Source: Bacteroidota bacterium (GTDB lineage: Bacteria; Bacteroidota; Bacteroidia; 2-12-FULL-35-15). Taken from it: a stretch of DNA of 64,000 nt. This document shows, piece after piece, positions 39,838-49,641 of this stretch. The DNA lies in the NCBI GenBank assembly GCA_947476185.1, contig CANJPX010000007.1, positions 1 to 64,000 of the forward strand, in the 5' to 3' direction. The translations under genes were made by a program, and so were the position numbers. The notes beneath the pieces are model-generated. The model searched no databases, had not been told where the DNA came from, and saw only the letters and a list, made by a program, of their open reading frames with translations. Each line of letters begins with the position of its first letter. Position 1 is the first letter of the stretch.

Positions 39838-40629
39838 TTATAAATCTTTAGCTTGAGCAATTAACTCAGCGACATCAAGAACTTTTACAGAATCTTCTTT
39901 ATTAAAATGTTTCACTCCGTCTGTCATCATCGTATTGCAAAACGGACAACCAACAGCGATCACATCAGGGTTCAATGCTAATGCCTCTTCGCTCCTCTCG
40001 ACATATATTTCTTTGCTTCCTTTTTCAGCCTCCTTAAACATTTGTGCTCCGCCTGCACCACAACACAAACCATTTTCGCGGGAACGTTTCATCTCCATCA
40101 ATTCTGCTTCCAGGTTGATCATTACCGAACGTGGCGCTTCGTAAACATCATTTGCGCGCCCCAAATAACAGGGATCATGAAAAGTTATTTTTTTTCCTTT
40201 AAAACTTCCTCCTTCAATTTTTATTCTGCCTGTATTTAATAATCCCTGCAATAGTTCTGTATGATGGATCACTTCATAGTTCCCACCAAGAGAAGGATAT
40301 TCATTTTTTAATGTATTCAAACAATGCGGACAACCTGTTACGATTTTCTTAACTTCATAACCATTCAAAATTGTAATATTATTCATTGCCTGCATTTGAA
40401 ATAAAAACTCGTTTCCGGCACGCTTAGCTGGATCCCCGGTGCAACTTTCTTCTGTTCCAAGAACAGCAAATTTTACATTTGCATGATTTAAGATCTTGAC
40501 AATGGCTTTGGTAATTTTTTTTGCCCGATCATCAAAACTACCGGCACATCCTACCCAAAATAAAATTTCAGGAGATTCGCCTTTCGCCTTATACTCGGCC
40601 ATTGTTATCACATTCAATTTTTCGCTCAT
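39838..40629 (-). CDS. (Fe-S)-binding CCG-domain oxidoreductase subunit (HdrB/LutA-like)
   Basis: GCPHCLNTLKNEYP; FHDPCYLGR; NGLCCGAGGAQMF; GCPFCNTMM. Confidence 0.92.
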   Translation of the reverse strand: MSEKLNVITMAEYKAKGESPEILFWVGCAGSFDDRAKKITKAIVKILNHANVKFAVLGTEESCTGDPAKRAGNEFLFQMQAMNNITILNGYEVKKIVTGCPHCLNTLKNEYPSLGGNYEVIHHTELLQGLLNTGRIKIEGGSFKGKKITFHDPCYLGRANDVYEAPRSVMINLEAELMEMKRSRENGLCCGAGGAQMFKEAEKGSKEIYVERSEEALALNPDVIAVGCPFCNTMMTDGVKHFNKEDSVKVLDVAELIAQAKDL

Positions 40630-40664
40630 TGCCTTAATTATTTTTCAGATCCCGCAAAAGATCA

Positions 40665-41987
40665 TTATTCGTTTTTCCAATTCAATCGATCTGCCTGACC
40701 AAACTGCCATGGAGCGCCATTGTTTTCAATATTCGTGAACATTCCATTTAATTCAGTTGGAGCAGCACTTTGTTCCATTACAATAAATCTTCTCATATCA
40801 ATAATAATGCTCAAAGGATCTATGTTTACAGGACATTCCTGAACGCATGCATTACATGATGTACAAGCCCATAATTCCTCAGCAGTAATATAATCTCCTA
40901 ATAAGGATTTTCCATCATCTTTAAAAACACCGTTGGCATCCATATTTTTTCCAACTTCCTCTAATCGATCCCTTGTGCTCATCATTATTTTCCGGGGTGA
41001 TAATAATTTTCCAGTAATATTTGCAGGACATGAAGATGTACATCTTCCACATTCGGTGCAAGTATATGAATCCAATAATTGTTTCCAGGTCAGGTCTGTA
41101 ACTTCTTTTGCACCGAAACGCATTGGTATATTCGGGTCTGCCACAGGTGGAACAAAGGAAGGATCAAAAATAGCCTTCACCTCATTGGTCACCGAATCCA
41201 TATTGGTAAATTTCCCTTTCGGATTTAAATTGGAATAAAAAACATTCGGGAAAGCCAAGAGGATATGAAAATGTTTTGAATAAGGAAGATAATTTAAAAA
41301 CCACAACACCATTCCAATGTGCCCCCACCATCCAACCCGTTCAATAATGTGTAATGAATGTTCCGACATACCACCAAATAGGAAAGGTCCAAGATGGCTA
41401 CTGATGGCTAACCCTAATGTACCCTCGTTTAGATCTACAGCGTGAGACTGATGCAATGAATAAAGCACTTCATCAGCGCCATTCATCATAAAAATAAAAC
41501 ATATCAGGGTTATCTCACTCAACAAAATTAAATTCGCATCAAGCTTTGGCCAGCCATTCAATTCATTTTTCACCAAACGAGGTACTTTCAATAGATTCCT
41601 TCTGGATAAAAATGCTATTGTTCCTATGAAGGCAAGAACGGACAGAATTTCAATAAAGCTTACCATGAAAGTGTAGAATCCGCCGAGAGCGGGACGAAAC
41701 ATACGGTGACTGCCTAATGAACCGTCACAAATTATTTCAATAAGTTCTATTTGAGTAATAACAAAAGCAACATACAAAAACAAGTGTAAAATTGCAGGAA
41801 TCGGTCGTTCGAACATTTTCCTTTGGCCCAGAGAAACCAAAGTCATTAATTTTATTCGTTGTGGAAAATTATCTTTTCTGTTGATCTCTTTTCCTAATAA
41901 AATATTGCGTCTTACTTTGCGCGCATTGATGGTAAAGAGAATCCCGCCACCAAGCAATAGTAAAATAAAAATAATGCTTGAAATCAT
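40665..41987 (-). CDS. membrane-anchored 4Fe-4S oxidoreductase subunit (HdrE/C-like)
   Basis: N-terminal TM region; two CxxCxxCxxxCP motifs (CTECGRCTSSCP, CTSCNACVQECP). Confidence 0.92.
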   Translation of the reverse strand: MISSIIFILLLLGGGILFTINARKVRRNILLGKEINRKDNFPQRIKLMTLVSLGQRKMFERPIPAILHLFLYVAFVITQIELIEIICDGSLGSHRMFRPALGGFYTFMVSFIEILSVLAFIGTIAFLSRRNLLKVPRLVKNELNGWPKLDANLILLSEITLICFIFMMNGADEVLYSLHQSHAVDLNEGTLGLAISSHLGPFLFGGMSEHSLHIIERVGWWGHIGMVLWFLNYLPYSKHFHILLAFPNVFYSNLNPKGKFTNMDSVTNEVKAIFDPSFVPPVADPNIPMRFGAKEVTDLTWKQLLDSYTCTECGRCTSSCPANITGKLLSPRKIMMSTRDRLEEVGKNMDANGVFKDDGKSLLGDYITAEELWACTSCNACVQECPVNIDPLSIIIDMRRFIVMEQSAAPTELNGMFTNIENNGAPWQFGQADRLNWKNE

Positions 41988-42023
41988 AATACTATATTTC
42001 TAAATCCTGAAAAAAATGCTAAC

Positions 42024-43001
42024 TCATTCTTTAGGCTTATTCCTATCCTTCCTACCGAAAACAGAAACATGAACATATCGCTCAGGATTGATTCGTAAAT
42101 CTTTTAAAAGTTTATCAAGATCTTCGGATGACTTGTCTAGTTTGCGATATAAGCTATCGTTATTTATCAACATCCCCATACTTCCCTGCCCGCTGTTTAT
42201 TTTCGTAAGTATTGTTGTAGCCTGACCTAATGCGAGATCAGCATTATTAATTGCAGAAGTAAGATTTGATTTTGCTAGAGAATCACTGATATTTGAAAAA
42301 TTATTAATTACATTCCCAAGCTTATCACTGTTGTTGGCTAAGGTAGTAGCTAGGATATTCACTTTAGAAAGAATACTAGATATTTTATATTTCTCGTTTG
42401 ATACCATTGTATCTAATCTATACGAAGTAGTTTCCAAAGAGGTGATTGCTAATTTGATGCTCTCAAAACTTTTTGATAGATTCTGTCTTGCGCTTTCATT
42501 AAATACTTGTTGCACAACAACCATAACGGAATCAATAGAAGATATTAATCCGACAGCTTTTTGTTGAAGTGGTGCGATTGTTTTACTGACAGAAGTTTTC
42601 AAATCATCCTCTTGGGCAGCAATCAACGTATCTCCATTTTTAGCATAAATATCCCCTCTACCAAGTATCAACTGAACCGCTTTTGATCCCAAAATATCAG
42701 AACTTACAACTTTTGCAATAGAATTTTTGGGTACCTTCACATCATTATCAAGTAATAAGGTTACAATGACATTTCCCGATGTATCATTTGCAAGAACAAT
42801 TTTCCCGACTATCCCAACCTTAAATCCATTGATCATTAATGGATTCGCTTGAACCAATCCGTCAATATTGTTATAAACTGCATAAAATGTACGTTGAGAT
42901 GAGAAAAGGTCTCTTCCTTTCAGAAAATTGAAGCCATAAATAAAACATCCTATGGCAAGTGTAGTAACGATTCCGACTTTTACTTCTTTTGATATCTTCA
43001 C
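42024..43001 (-). CDS. MCE/MlaD family lipid-transport substrate-binding protein
   Basis: N-terminal TM; RTFYAVYNNIDGLVQANPLMINGFKVGIVGKI typical MCE domain. Confidence 0.93.
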   Translation of the reverse strand: MKISKEVKVGIVTTLAIGCFIYGFNFLKGRDLFSSQRTFYAVYNNIDGLVQANPLMINGFKVGIVGKIVLANDTSGNVIVTLLLDNDVKVPKNSIAKVVSSDILGSKAVQLILGRGDIYAKNGDTLIAAQEDDLKTSVSKTIAPLQQKAVGLISSIDSVMVVVQQVFNESARQNLSKSFESIKLAITSLETTSYRLDTMVSNEKYKISSILSKVNILATTLANNSDKLGNVINNFSNISDSLAKSNLTSAINNADLALGQATTILTKINSGQGSMGMLINNDSLYRKLDKSSEDLDKLLKDLRINPERYVHVSVFGRKDRNKPKE

Positions 43002-43050
43002 CTTCTAAAACGTTATAGCGTTGTTTTGCAAATTTACGAAATTCCTCGGA

Positions 43051-44310
43051 CTATTTGAGTGGAATTCTTTTTCCGTCCTGCATGGCAATAACGAATGCAT
43101 CTTTAAAACCATTTTTGCGCAAAACAGCTTGTAATTTGGTGGCTTCGTTCTGGTTCTTACATTCTCCAGCTGTATATTTATATATACCTTTATCTATATA
43201 TTCACCAGGTTTCTCCACTCCTGTAAATTTTTCAGAATTAATAGGGATCGGTTTATCTGACGAAGTAATCTGCACCTTATAAATTATTTGTGCATTCGAT
43301 GGTTCCGGATCTCTTTTTTCCTCTACCAGATCTTTTTTCTCATCCTTTTTTTCCGGTGGAGGATCTTTTACTTCTACATCAGAAGAATCTAAATTTGCCA
43401 AATTCTTGGTCTTACTATTTTCCATCATTTCAATGGAATCCTCCTTGCTGAATTTATATGCGGCCATCCTTTCAATTGCATCATCGTACTTTTTTGTGGT
43501 CCCCTCAATTTCATCCTTGTACTCCCTAAATGCCCTGAAAATACCGGAAGCAACATAATCTTGTCCCTTTACAGAACCTAAGAACTGCTCTTCTTTCGGA
43601 TTTGTTAAGAAGCCTATCTCCGTTAAAACACTTGGCATATATGTCCTCCAAAGCACCCACAAACTTGCTCTTTTTACTCCTTTGTCTACTCTACCTGCTT
43701 TTGACTGATATTGTTTTTGCACTTTAGAGGCAAAATTGAGACTCTGTTCTATATAATTATCGCTAAACATGCTCATAATGATATAGGATTCATCAGAATT
43801 CGGGTCAAAACCATCATATTTCTTCACGTAATTATCTTCCAATAGGATCGCAGAATTCTCTCGTTTTGCAACATCAAGCTTCCCTTGTTCATTTTTTATC
43901 CCCATCACATAAGTCTCTGCACCCAATACCTCATCCTTACAGATATCTTTTTTCAACTTTTTATCGCGAAAACAAGCAGAATTACAATGGATACAGATAA
44001 ATAAGTCCGCCTTGGCCTTATTGGCAATTTCTGCACGTTGCTGAAGTTCAATAAAAACATCTGTTTTACGAGTATAAACGACTTTTACATCTTTCATATT
44101 TTCCTCGATGTATTTACCTAATTTCAAGGCAACAGCAAGCGCAACATCCTTCTCCTTATACCTACTGCCATGGCAACCGGGGTCTTTTCCACCATGACCG
44201 GCATCGATCACAATTGTCTTGATAGAAAAGATTGGCTTGGATTTTGGATAAAAGGAGCTCACCAAAAAACAAACTCCAAAAAGACTTAATATGAAAATGT
44301 TTTTTTTCAA
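43051..44310 (-). CDS. N-acetylmuramoyl-L-alanine amidase (Amidase_3) with C-terminal SPOR-like domain
   Basis: IVIDAGHGGKDPGCHGSRYKEKDVALAVA; SVLTEIGFLTNPKEE; C-term YKVQITSS...YKYTAGEC...AFVIAMQDGKRI. Confidence 0.95.
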   Translation of the reverse strand: MKKNIFILSLFGVCFLVSSFYPKSKPIFSIKTIVIDAGHGGKDPGCHGSRYKEKDVALAVALKLGKYIEENMKDVKVVYTRKTDVFIELQQRAEIANKAKADLFICIHCNSACFRDKKLKKDICKDEVLGAETYVMGIKNEQGKLDVAKRENSAILLEDNYVKKYDGFDPNSDESYIIMSMFSDNYIEQSLNFASKVQKQYQSKAGRVDKGVKRASLWVLWRTYMPSVLTEIGFLTNPKEEQFLGSVKGQDYVASGIFRAFREYKDEIEGTTKKYDDAIERMAAYKFSKEDSIEMMENSKTKNLANLDSSDVEVKDPPPEKKDEKKDLVEEKRDPEPSNAQIIYKVQITSSDKPIPINSEKFTGVEKPGEYIDKGIYKYTAGECKNQNEATKLQAVLRKNGFKDAFVIAMQDGKRIPLK

Positions 44311-44446
44311 GGTTTTCGACTCAAATAATTAACAATTAACAACAATATAATGTTTGCAAACGCCTAATGTCATCTGCTAACTGTTTATTTTTTTACTTAG
44401 TTTTGAGCTTTATCATCAAAACACAAACCAAAATTACAAGATAAAA

Positions 44447-46954
44447 TTGCGTATAGTAAGGTTTAAATCTTTTTTTATCCTCGTTTGCCTGTTAATAACT
44501 GCATCAGGCCATGCTATTACATTTAAGCCAACACCAATTGATACAGCAAAAAAATCGATTGAAAATAAATCATTCTTAAAAGATAAAGTAAGTTATAGTG
44601 CCACTGACTCGATGCTCATTGACCAGGTGAATCAAAAAGCCTACCTCTATAACAATGCTGTGGTTATTTATGACGGATTGAACTTAAAAGCAGGCTATAT
44701 AGAAATTGATTTTGCGAAGAATATGGTATATGCCACTGTTATGAAGGACAGTGCAGGAAAAGATGTTCAAAAACCTGTATTTGAACAGGGGGAAGATAAA
44801 TTTACAGCCGAAAAGATCACCTATAACTTTAATACGAAAAAAGGCAAGATCGTTGATGTCATTACTCAGCAGGGAGAAGGATTCATACATGGCAGGGATA
44901 TTAAGAAAGATACGAATAACGTGTATTATGTTGGGCATGGAAAATACACAACCTGTGATCTGGAGCACCCTCATTTTTATATAGGTGCAAAAAAAATTAA
45001 AGTTATCCCGAATGATAAAATCATAACCGGCCCTGCGGTTCTTTACATAGCGGATATTCCTACTCCTCTGGCTATTCCATTTGGATTTTTCCCAAATAAA
45101 AAAGGAAGAGCATCCGGCATCTTACTGCCAACATATGGTGAATCTACGAACATGGGGTTCTTTTTAAAGGATGGGGGATTTTATTTTGGGATGAATGAAT
45201 ATGTTGATCTGGCATTGAGAGGAGATATTTTTTCGAATGGAGGTTATGGACTGAAAGCCAATAGCAGTTACCGAAAACGGTACCGGTATAATGGTGGTTT
45301 AAGTGTAAATTATTCCCGGTTTATTGAAGGCGACAAAGAATTGCCAAATTCGAAAACCCGCAATGATTTTTTTGTTCGATGGAGCCATACACAAGACCCA
45401 AAATCCAAACCCAATAGTCGTTTTTCAGCCAATGTAAATGCCGGTAGCAGTTCCTATAATAAATACAACGGAAGTGTTAATGGCGATTATTTATCCAATA
45501 CCTTTCAATCCAATATTTCATATTCTAAAACATTCCAGGGAACTCCTTTTAATTTTTCTGCCAGTGCCCGGCATAGTCAAAACACCATCAGCAAAAAAGT
45601 AGATATCAGTTTGCCGGAATTAGCGCTGAACATGAATCGTATTTATCCGTTCAAAAATAATAAACGTGTTGGAAACAGATGGTACGATAAAATAGGATTG
45701 AGTGCAAGTGCTAATGCACGGAACGACATCAATTCTTACGATACTTTATTATTCACCAATCGTACGGTTCAACAGATGCGGAATGGAGTGCGGTTTATAG
45801 TGCCGATCAGCACCTCTTTTAATGTATTTAAATATTTCACTTTTACTCCAACAATAAATACAGCCAGCAACATCTATTTTGAAACCATTCAAAAACATTA
45901 TGACCAGAATATCAATTATGTTTTTACAGATACGATCACAGGAGTTAAAATGGCAAATGACTTTAGCGTTTCATCCGGGCTAAGCACACGCTTATATGGT
46001 GATTATTTTTTCAGAACAAAGCGCTTGAAACAAATACGGCATGTTGCAACGCCAACAATAAGTGCAAGCTACCGGCCAGATTTTAGTGAAAAAGGATATG
46101 GCTATTATAAAAAAGTGCAATCCGATTCAATCGGCACAGAGCAAGAATATTCAATTTTTCAAAACGGAATATACGGCACACCACTCTCGGGTAAATCAGG
46201 ATTAATAGGATATAGTTTAAACAATTCTCTCGAAGCAAAAATCAGGGAAAAAACGGATTCAGGAAATGTAGATAAAAAAGTAAAATTACTTGAGAGTTTT
46301 AATATTGGATTCTCCTATAATCTAGCTGCAAAAAATTACAACTGGTCCGCAATTAATATTAATGGTCGTACAAAATTATTTAATGTATTAGATATTAACG
46401 CGAGTGCTTCACTCGACCCTTATCAAATTGATTCCGTAGGAAACAGGATAGAAAAGTACGAATGGAAAAATGGAAAAGCAGGAAGGATCACGTCTTCCAA
46501 TCTTTCTATGAGCACTAATCTGAGAAGCAAGGAAGGAGATGGCAGTAAACCAAAATCAAGCATTGCAGGAACACAGGATGAATTGGATTATATCAATTCT
46601 CACCAAGATGCCTACGTTGACTTTAACGTTCCATGGAATTTAAATATGTATTACAACATCAATTATAGCAAACCCGGAATCAAGGAAACTGTTTCACAAT
46701 CGGTTACCTTTAATGGTGATGTCAGTTTAACAAAAAAGTGGAAAATAAGCCTTTCTTCCGGATACGACTTTACCCGCAAAGAGATGACTTTAACATCGGT
46801 AAATGTGTACAGAGATCTTCATTGCTGGGAGATGAGATTCAATTGGGTGCCATTCGGATTCCGGCAAAGTTTTTCAATTGATATTAATGTGAAATCATCC
46901 ATCCTAAAAGATTTAAAATTGAGCAGAAGGAAAGGTTGGGAGGATTATCAATAA
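44447..46954 (+). CDS. LptD-like LPS-assembly outer-membrane protein
   Basis: Signal peptide; OstA-like N-domain; long beta-barrel; ATPLAIPFGFFPNKKGRASGILLPTYGES-type motif. TTG start as in ORF track. Confidence 0.85.
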   Translation: MRIVRFKSFFILVCLLITASGHAITFKPTPIDTAKKSIENKSFLKDKVSYSATDSMLIDQVNQKAYLYNNAVVIYDGLNLKAGYIEIDFAKNMVYATVMKDSAGKDVQKPVFEQGEDKFTAEKITYNFNTKKGKIVDVITQQGEGFIHGRDIKKDTNNVYYVGHGKYTTCDLEHPHFYIGAKKIKVIPNDKIITGPAVLYIADIPTPLAIPFGFFPNKKGRASGILLPTYGESTNMGFFLKDGGFYFGMNEYVDLALRGDIFSNGGYGLKANSSYRKRYRYNGGLSVNYSRFIEGDKELPNSKTRNDFFVRWSHTQDPKSKPNSRFSANVNAGSSSYNKYNGSVNGDYLSNTFQSNISYSKTFQGTPFNFSASARHSQNTISKKVDISLPELALNMNRIYPFKNNKRVGNRWYDKIGLSASANARNDINSYDTLLFTNRTVQQMRNGVRFIVPISTSFNVFKYFTFTPTINTASNIYFETIQKHYDQNINYVFTDTITGVKMANDFSVSSGLSTRLYGDYFFRTKRLKQIRHVATPTISASYRPDFSEKGYGYYKKVQSDSIGTEQEYSIFQNGIYGTPLSGKSGLIGYSLNNSLEAKIREKTDSGNVDKKVKLLESFNIGFSYNLAAKNYNWSAININGRTKLFNVLDINASASLDPYQIDSVGNRIEKYEWKNGKAGRITSSNLSMSTNLRSKEGDGSKPKSSIAGTQDELDYINSHQDAYVDFNVPWNLNMYYNINYSKPGIKETVSQSVTFNGDVSLTKKWKISLSSGYDFTRKEMTLTSVNVYRDLHCWEMRFNWVPFGFRQSFSIDINVKSSILKDLKLSRRKGWEDYQ

Positions 46955-47000
46955 TTTTGTTAAACGTTTAATATTCATTAAAAAAAACACAAAAACAATT

Positions 47001-47378
47001 ATGAAAAAAATAATTACATCAAAAAATGCACCAGCTCCTATAGGTCCTTACAGCCATGCTGTATTGTTTGGAAATATGTTATTTGTAAGCGGACAAGTTG
47101 GAAAACATCCGGAAACGGGAGAAATAATGTTTAGCGATATTAAGGCAGAAACCAAACAAGTGATGGAAAATGTTAAAGCAATTTTAAAAGATGCAGGTAT
47201 GGATTGCGCACATATTGTAAAGACCTCCATTTTTTTGAAAGACATGAATAATTTCTCTTCCGTAAATGAAGTTTATGGCTCCTATTTTACAAGTGATTTT
47301 CCGGCAAGGGAAACAGTACAAGTTTCCAGATTACCATTGGATGTGAATGTGGAAATAAGTGTTATTGCAATTAAGTAG
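47001..47378 (+). CDS. ridA: RidA family reactive intermediate/imine deaminase
   Basis: NAPAPIGPYSHAVLFGNMLFVSGQVG; PARETVQVSRLPLDVNVEISVIA. Confidence 0.96.
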   Translation: MKKIITSKNAPAPIGPYSHAVLFGNMLFVSGQVGKHPETGEIMFSDIKAETKQVMENVKAILKDAGMDCAHIVKTSIFLKDMNNFSSVNEVYGSYFTSDFPARETVQVSRLPLDVNVEISVIAIK

Positions 47379-47392
47379 GAAAATTATAAAAT

Positions 47393-47431
47393 AAAAAAAT
47401 CTCAGAAGATTAAATTTCTGAGATTTTTTTT
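47393..47431. terminator. bidirectional terminator between convergent ridA and membrane-protein genes
   Basis: AAAAAAATCTCAGAA...TTCTGAGATTTTTTT. Confidence 0.8.
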
Positions 47432-47443
47432 GAGTCAAAACAA

Positions 47444-47914
47444 TTATGACATGTGTTTTAAATTTACCGAATACATGATGATAAATGCTATTGGAAATAA
47501 AGCACCTATCGCCATAAATATCCCAAAACCCATCAGGATCATAGGAATTGCAATTGAAAGAACCTGTCCGCATACATAAGCGTAAAAACCTACTTTACGA
47601 AGTTTCCACATCATTAAGGCGCCAAACAAACAGAAAAGGCTAGTACCAATAGAAGAAATAGCTAATGGAAGAGCATTGAGAGCCGCTGCATGTGCATTTT
47701 CGGTTATCATGGTCATAAAACCACTATTCATATTTGCGGTCATTTCTTGCATTTTCTCGTAATCTTCAATAGCAGTAGGCGCTTTCACCAAATTATACAA
47801 TCCGCTCAGTAAACCCAATCCGGCCCCAATAAAAGTGAGGATACATAGTACTTTTAAAAATTGAGGAAGCCTTGCCTCCATCCAATTTGATTCAATATTT
47901 TCTTCCATATTCAT
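47444..47914 (-). CDS. small multi-pass membrane protein, unknown function
   Basis: FLKVLCILTFIGAGLGLLSGLYN...MMWKLRKVGFYAYVCGQ; similar to the 49190..49636 product. Confidence 0.75.
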   Translation of the reverse strand: MNMEENIESNWMEARLPQFLKVLCILTFIGAGLGLLSGLYNLVKAPTAIEDYEKMQEMTANMNSGFMTMITENAHAAALNALPLAISSIGTSLFCLFGALMMWKLRKVGFYAYVCGQVLSIAIPMILMGFGIFMAIGALFPIAFIIMYSVNLKHMS

Positions 47915-47971
47915 TTTTTTTTAAAGAAATATTTTAATTATTTCAGATGAACATTACTAATAGAATTATTA

Positions 47972-48406
47972 TTACGCCAATTTAGTTTGTTCCAGTTTCG
48001 TTTTATAGCCGGCTATTTTCACCCAATAGATGATCCAACAAACCAATCCTCCTATCGCTGCTAAACCACCCAAAATTGGAATAATAGAACAGCAATACAA
48101 GATACAATAGGTTAATCCGATTGAATAACCGGGTCTATCCTCATCAATAGGAACATTTCTTTTAGCAAATTCCGCTTTCAAAGAGTCTGCGATGCGGTTA
48201 ACAACAATAAATGCCCATACCATCCCAAAAATAGGTATTAAAATTAGCCATACTTGTCCGGGAGGCATTTGCCGATTTTCAGGACTAACTTCATTTAATG
48301 TTTTTTGCAATGTTAGGAGATAAAAAATAATAGGAATTAATCCGATCATTACCCCAACAATTATTGCTATCGCAAATATCCCAATTATTGCTCCATCTGA
48401 ATTCAT
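47972..48406 (-). CDS. multi-pass membrane protein, unknown function
   Basis: Hydrophobic segments plus PPGQVWLILIPIFGMVWAFIVVNRIADSLKAEFAKR. Confidence 0.75.
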   Translation of the reverse strand: MNSDGAIIGIFAIAIIVGVMIGLIPIIFYLLTLQKTLNEVSPENRQMPPGQVWLILIPIFGMVWAFIVVNRIADSLKAEFAKRNVPIDEDRPGYSIGLTYCILYCCSIIPILGGLAAIGGLVCWIIYWVKIAGYKTKLEQTKLA

Positions 48407-48510
48407 ATTGTTTTAATTTTTAAGGTTAATACTCATTAAATTGAAATTTACGTTTAGCTAATGAACAAAAAAAGAAAGAGTATTCAAAATATACATCTGA
48501 ATATTTTGAA

Positions 48511-48545
48511 AGAAAAAAAGAACTTCTGTATTTCTACAGAAGTTC
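48511..48545 (-). terminator. minus-strand terminator after the DUF4190-like gene
   Basis: GAACTTCTGTA-TTTC-TACAGAAGTTC, 11-bp perfect stem, with A-run on the left (T-run on minus strand). Confidence 0.75.
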
Positions 48546-48575
48546 TTCAAATAAAATAATAATATGATATTTTAA

Positions 48576-48995
48576 TTATTGGGCATTTTTTAATGAATCT
48601 GCTGCAGTTTTAAGTCCTTCTTCCATTGCATTTCCTACAGTTTCCAAAGCTTTACTTCCCAATCCAACTTTTTCGAATTCAGTTTGAGCTTTGCTAACAC
48701 CCATTACAGTAGAAACAGACAACAAAGTTGCAACTAATCCTAAAACCAATCCGGCAATAGCTAACCCTTTTTTGCCACCTGTTTTACCTAATTTCATCAT
48801 TCCCATTACACTTAATACTAAACCGGCAAGACTAAATACCAACCAAAATCCTGCTAAACCCATTCCTCCACCCAACGCGGCTGCAAATACAGCTGCAACT
48901 GAAATAAATGTCCATAATACTAATGCTATTAATGAAATTACGAATCCCGCAACTGCCATTCCTTTTCCTTCTGGTGTTTGTGTAGTGTTTTCCAT
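48576..48995 (-). CDS. DUF4190-like small membrane protein
   Basis: ORF 48576..49085, likely start at 48995 (MENTTQTPEGKGMAVAGFVISLIALVLW); KGLAIAGLVLGLVAT. Confidence 0.75.
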   Translation of the reverse strand: MENTTQTPEGKGMAVAGFVISLIALVLWTFISVAAVFAAALGGGMGLAGFWLVFSLAGLVLSVMGMMKLGKTGGKKGLAIAGLVLGLVATLLSVSTVMGVSKAQTEFEKVGLGSKALETVGNAMEEGLKTAADSLKNAQ

Positions 48996-49189
48996 GTTTT
49001 TTGTGTTTTTAGTTAATTGTTTGTTTAACAAATCAAGTAAAAAAAACAAGATGAATTGAAGTTGTTCATCGAAATTTATTAACAATTCATAAGAAAAACC
49101 TCGAATTTAATCGAACAACACAGTATCAATAACCTGAATATCAAATAGATACAAAAACAATGGAAAGACTCTAAATAATTCAATTTTCT

Positions 49190-49636
49190 TTATTTCATGA
49201 ATTTTAAGTTCAAAGCATAAGAAAAAATGAAGATCGAAGGAAAAATGAGATCTGAAATATTAAATGGACTGCCAATTATCAATGTGGGGAGTAAAGTCAA
49301 AAGAATATTAGAAAGTGCGTAAAAATGAAATCCATTTTTTAAAAGCTTCCACATCATGATCGCACCTGCTAATGAAATAGCTGAGCACACTGCGGCTGAA
49401 AGATGGTATGCCCAACCTGCGTTTAATATTGTAATTAAGGCGGCTTGTTTCTCGGCATCAAAACCGGGTTGTTGTTGCATCACTTCAACCAGACTTTCCG
49501 CAATTGGAGGTACTATTAAGGAAACAAAAACTGCTAATCCTGACGAAATAAAAGTTAAAATACATAATACTGTCAGAAAAACCGGACGCTTTGCCGGCTC
49601 CATATTTTCGTATTGATCTGGGAATTGCTCTTCCAT
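49190..49636 (-). CDS. small multi-pass membrane protein, unknown function
   Basis: FLTVLCILTFISSGLAVFVSL...MMWKLLKNGFHFYALSNILL; similar to the 47444..47914 product. Confidence 0.75.
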   Translation of the reverse strand: MEEQFPDQYENMEPAKRPVFLTVLCILTFISSGLAVFVSLIVPPIAESLVEVMQQQPGFDAEKQAALITILNAGWAYHLSAAVCSAISLAGAIMMWKLLKNGFHFYALSNILLTLLPTLIIGSPFNISDLIFPSIFIFSYALNLKFMK

Positions 49637-49641
49637 AATTA

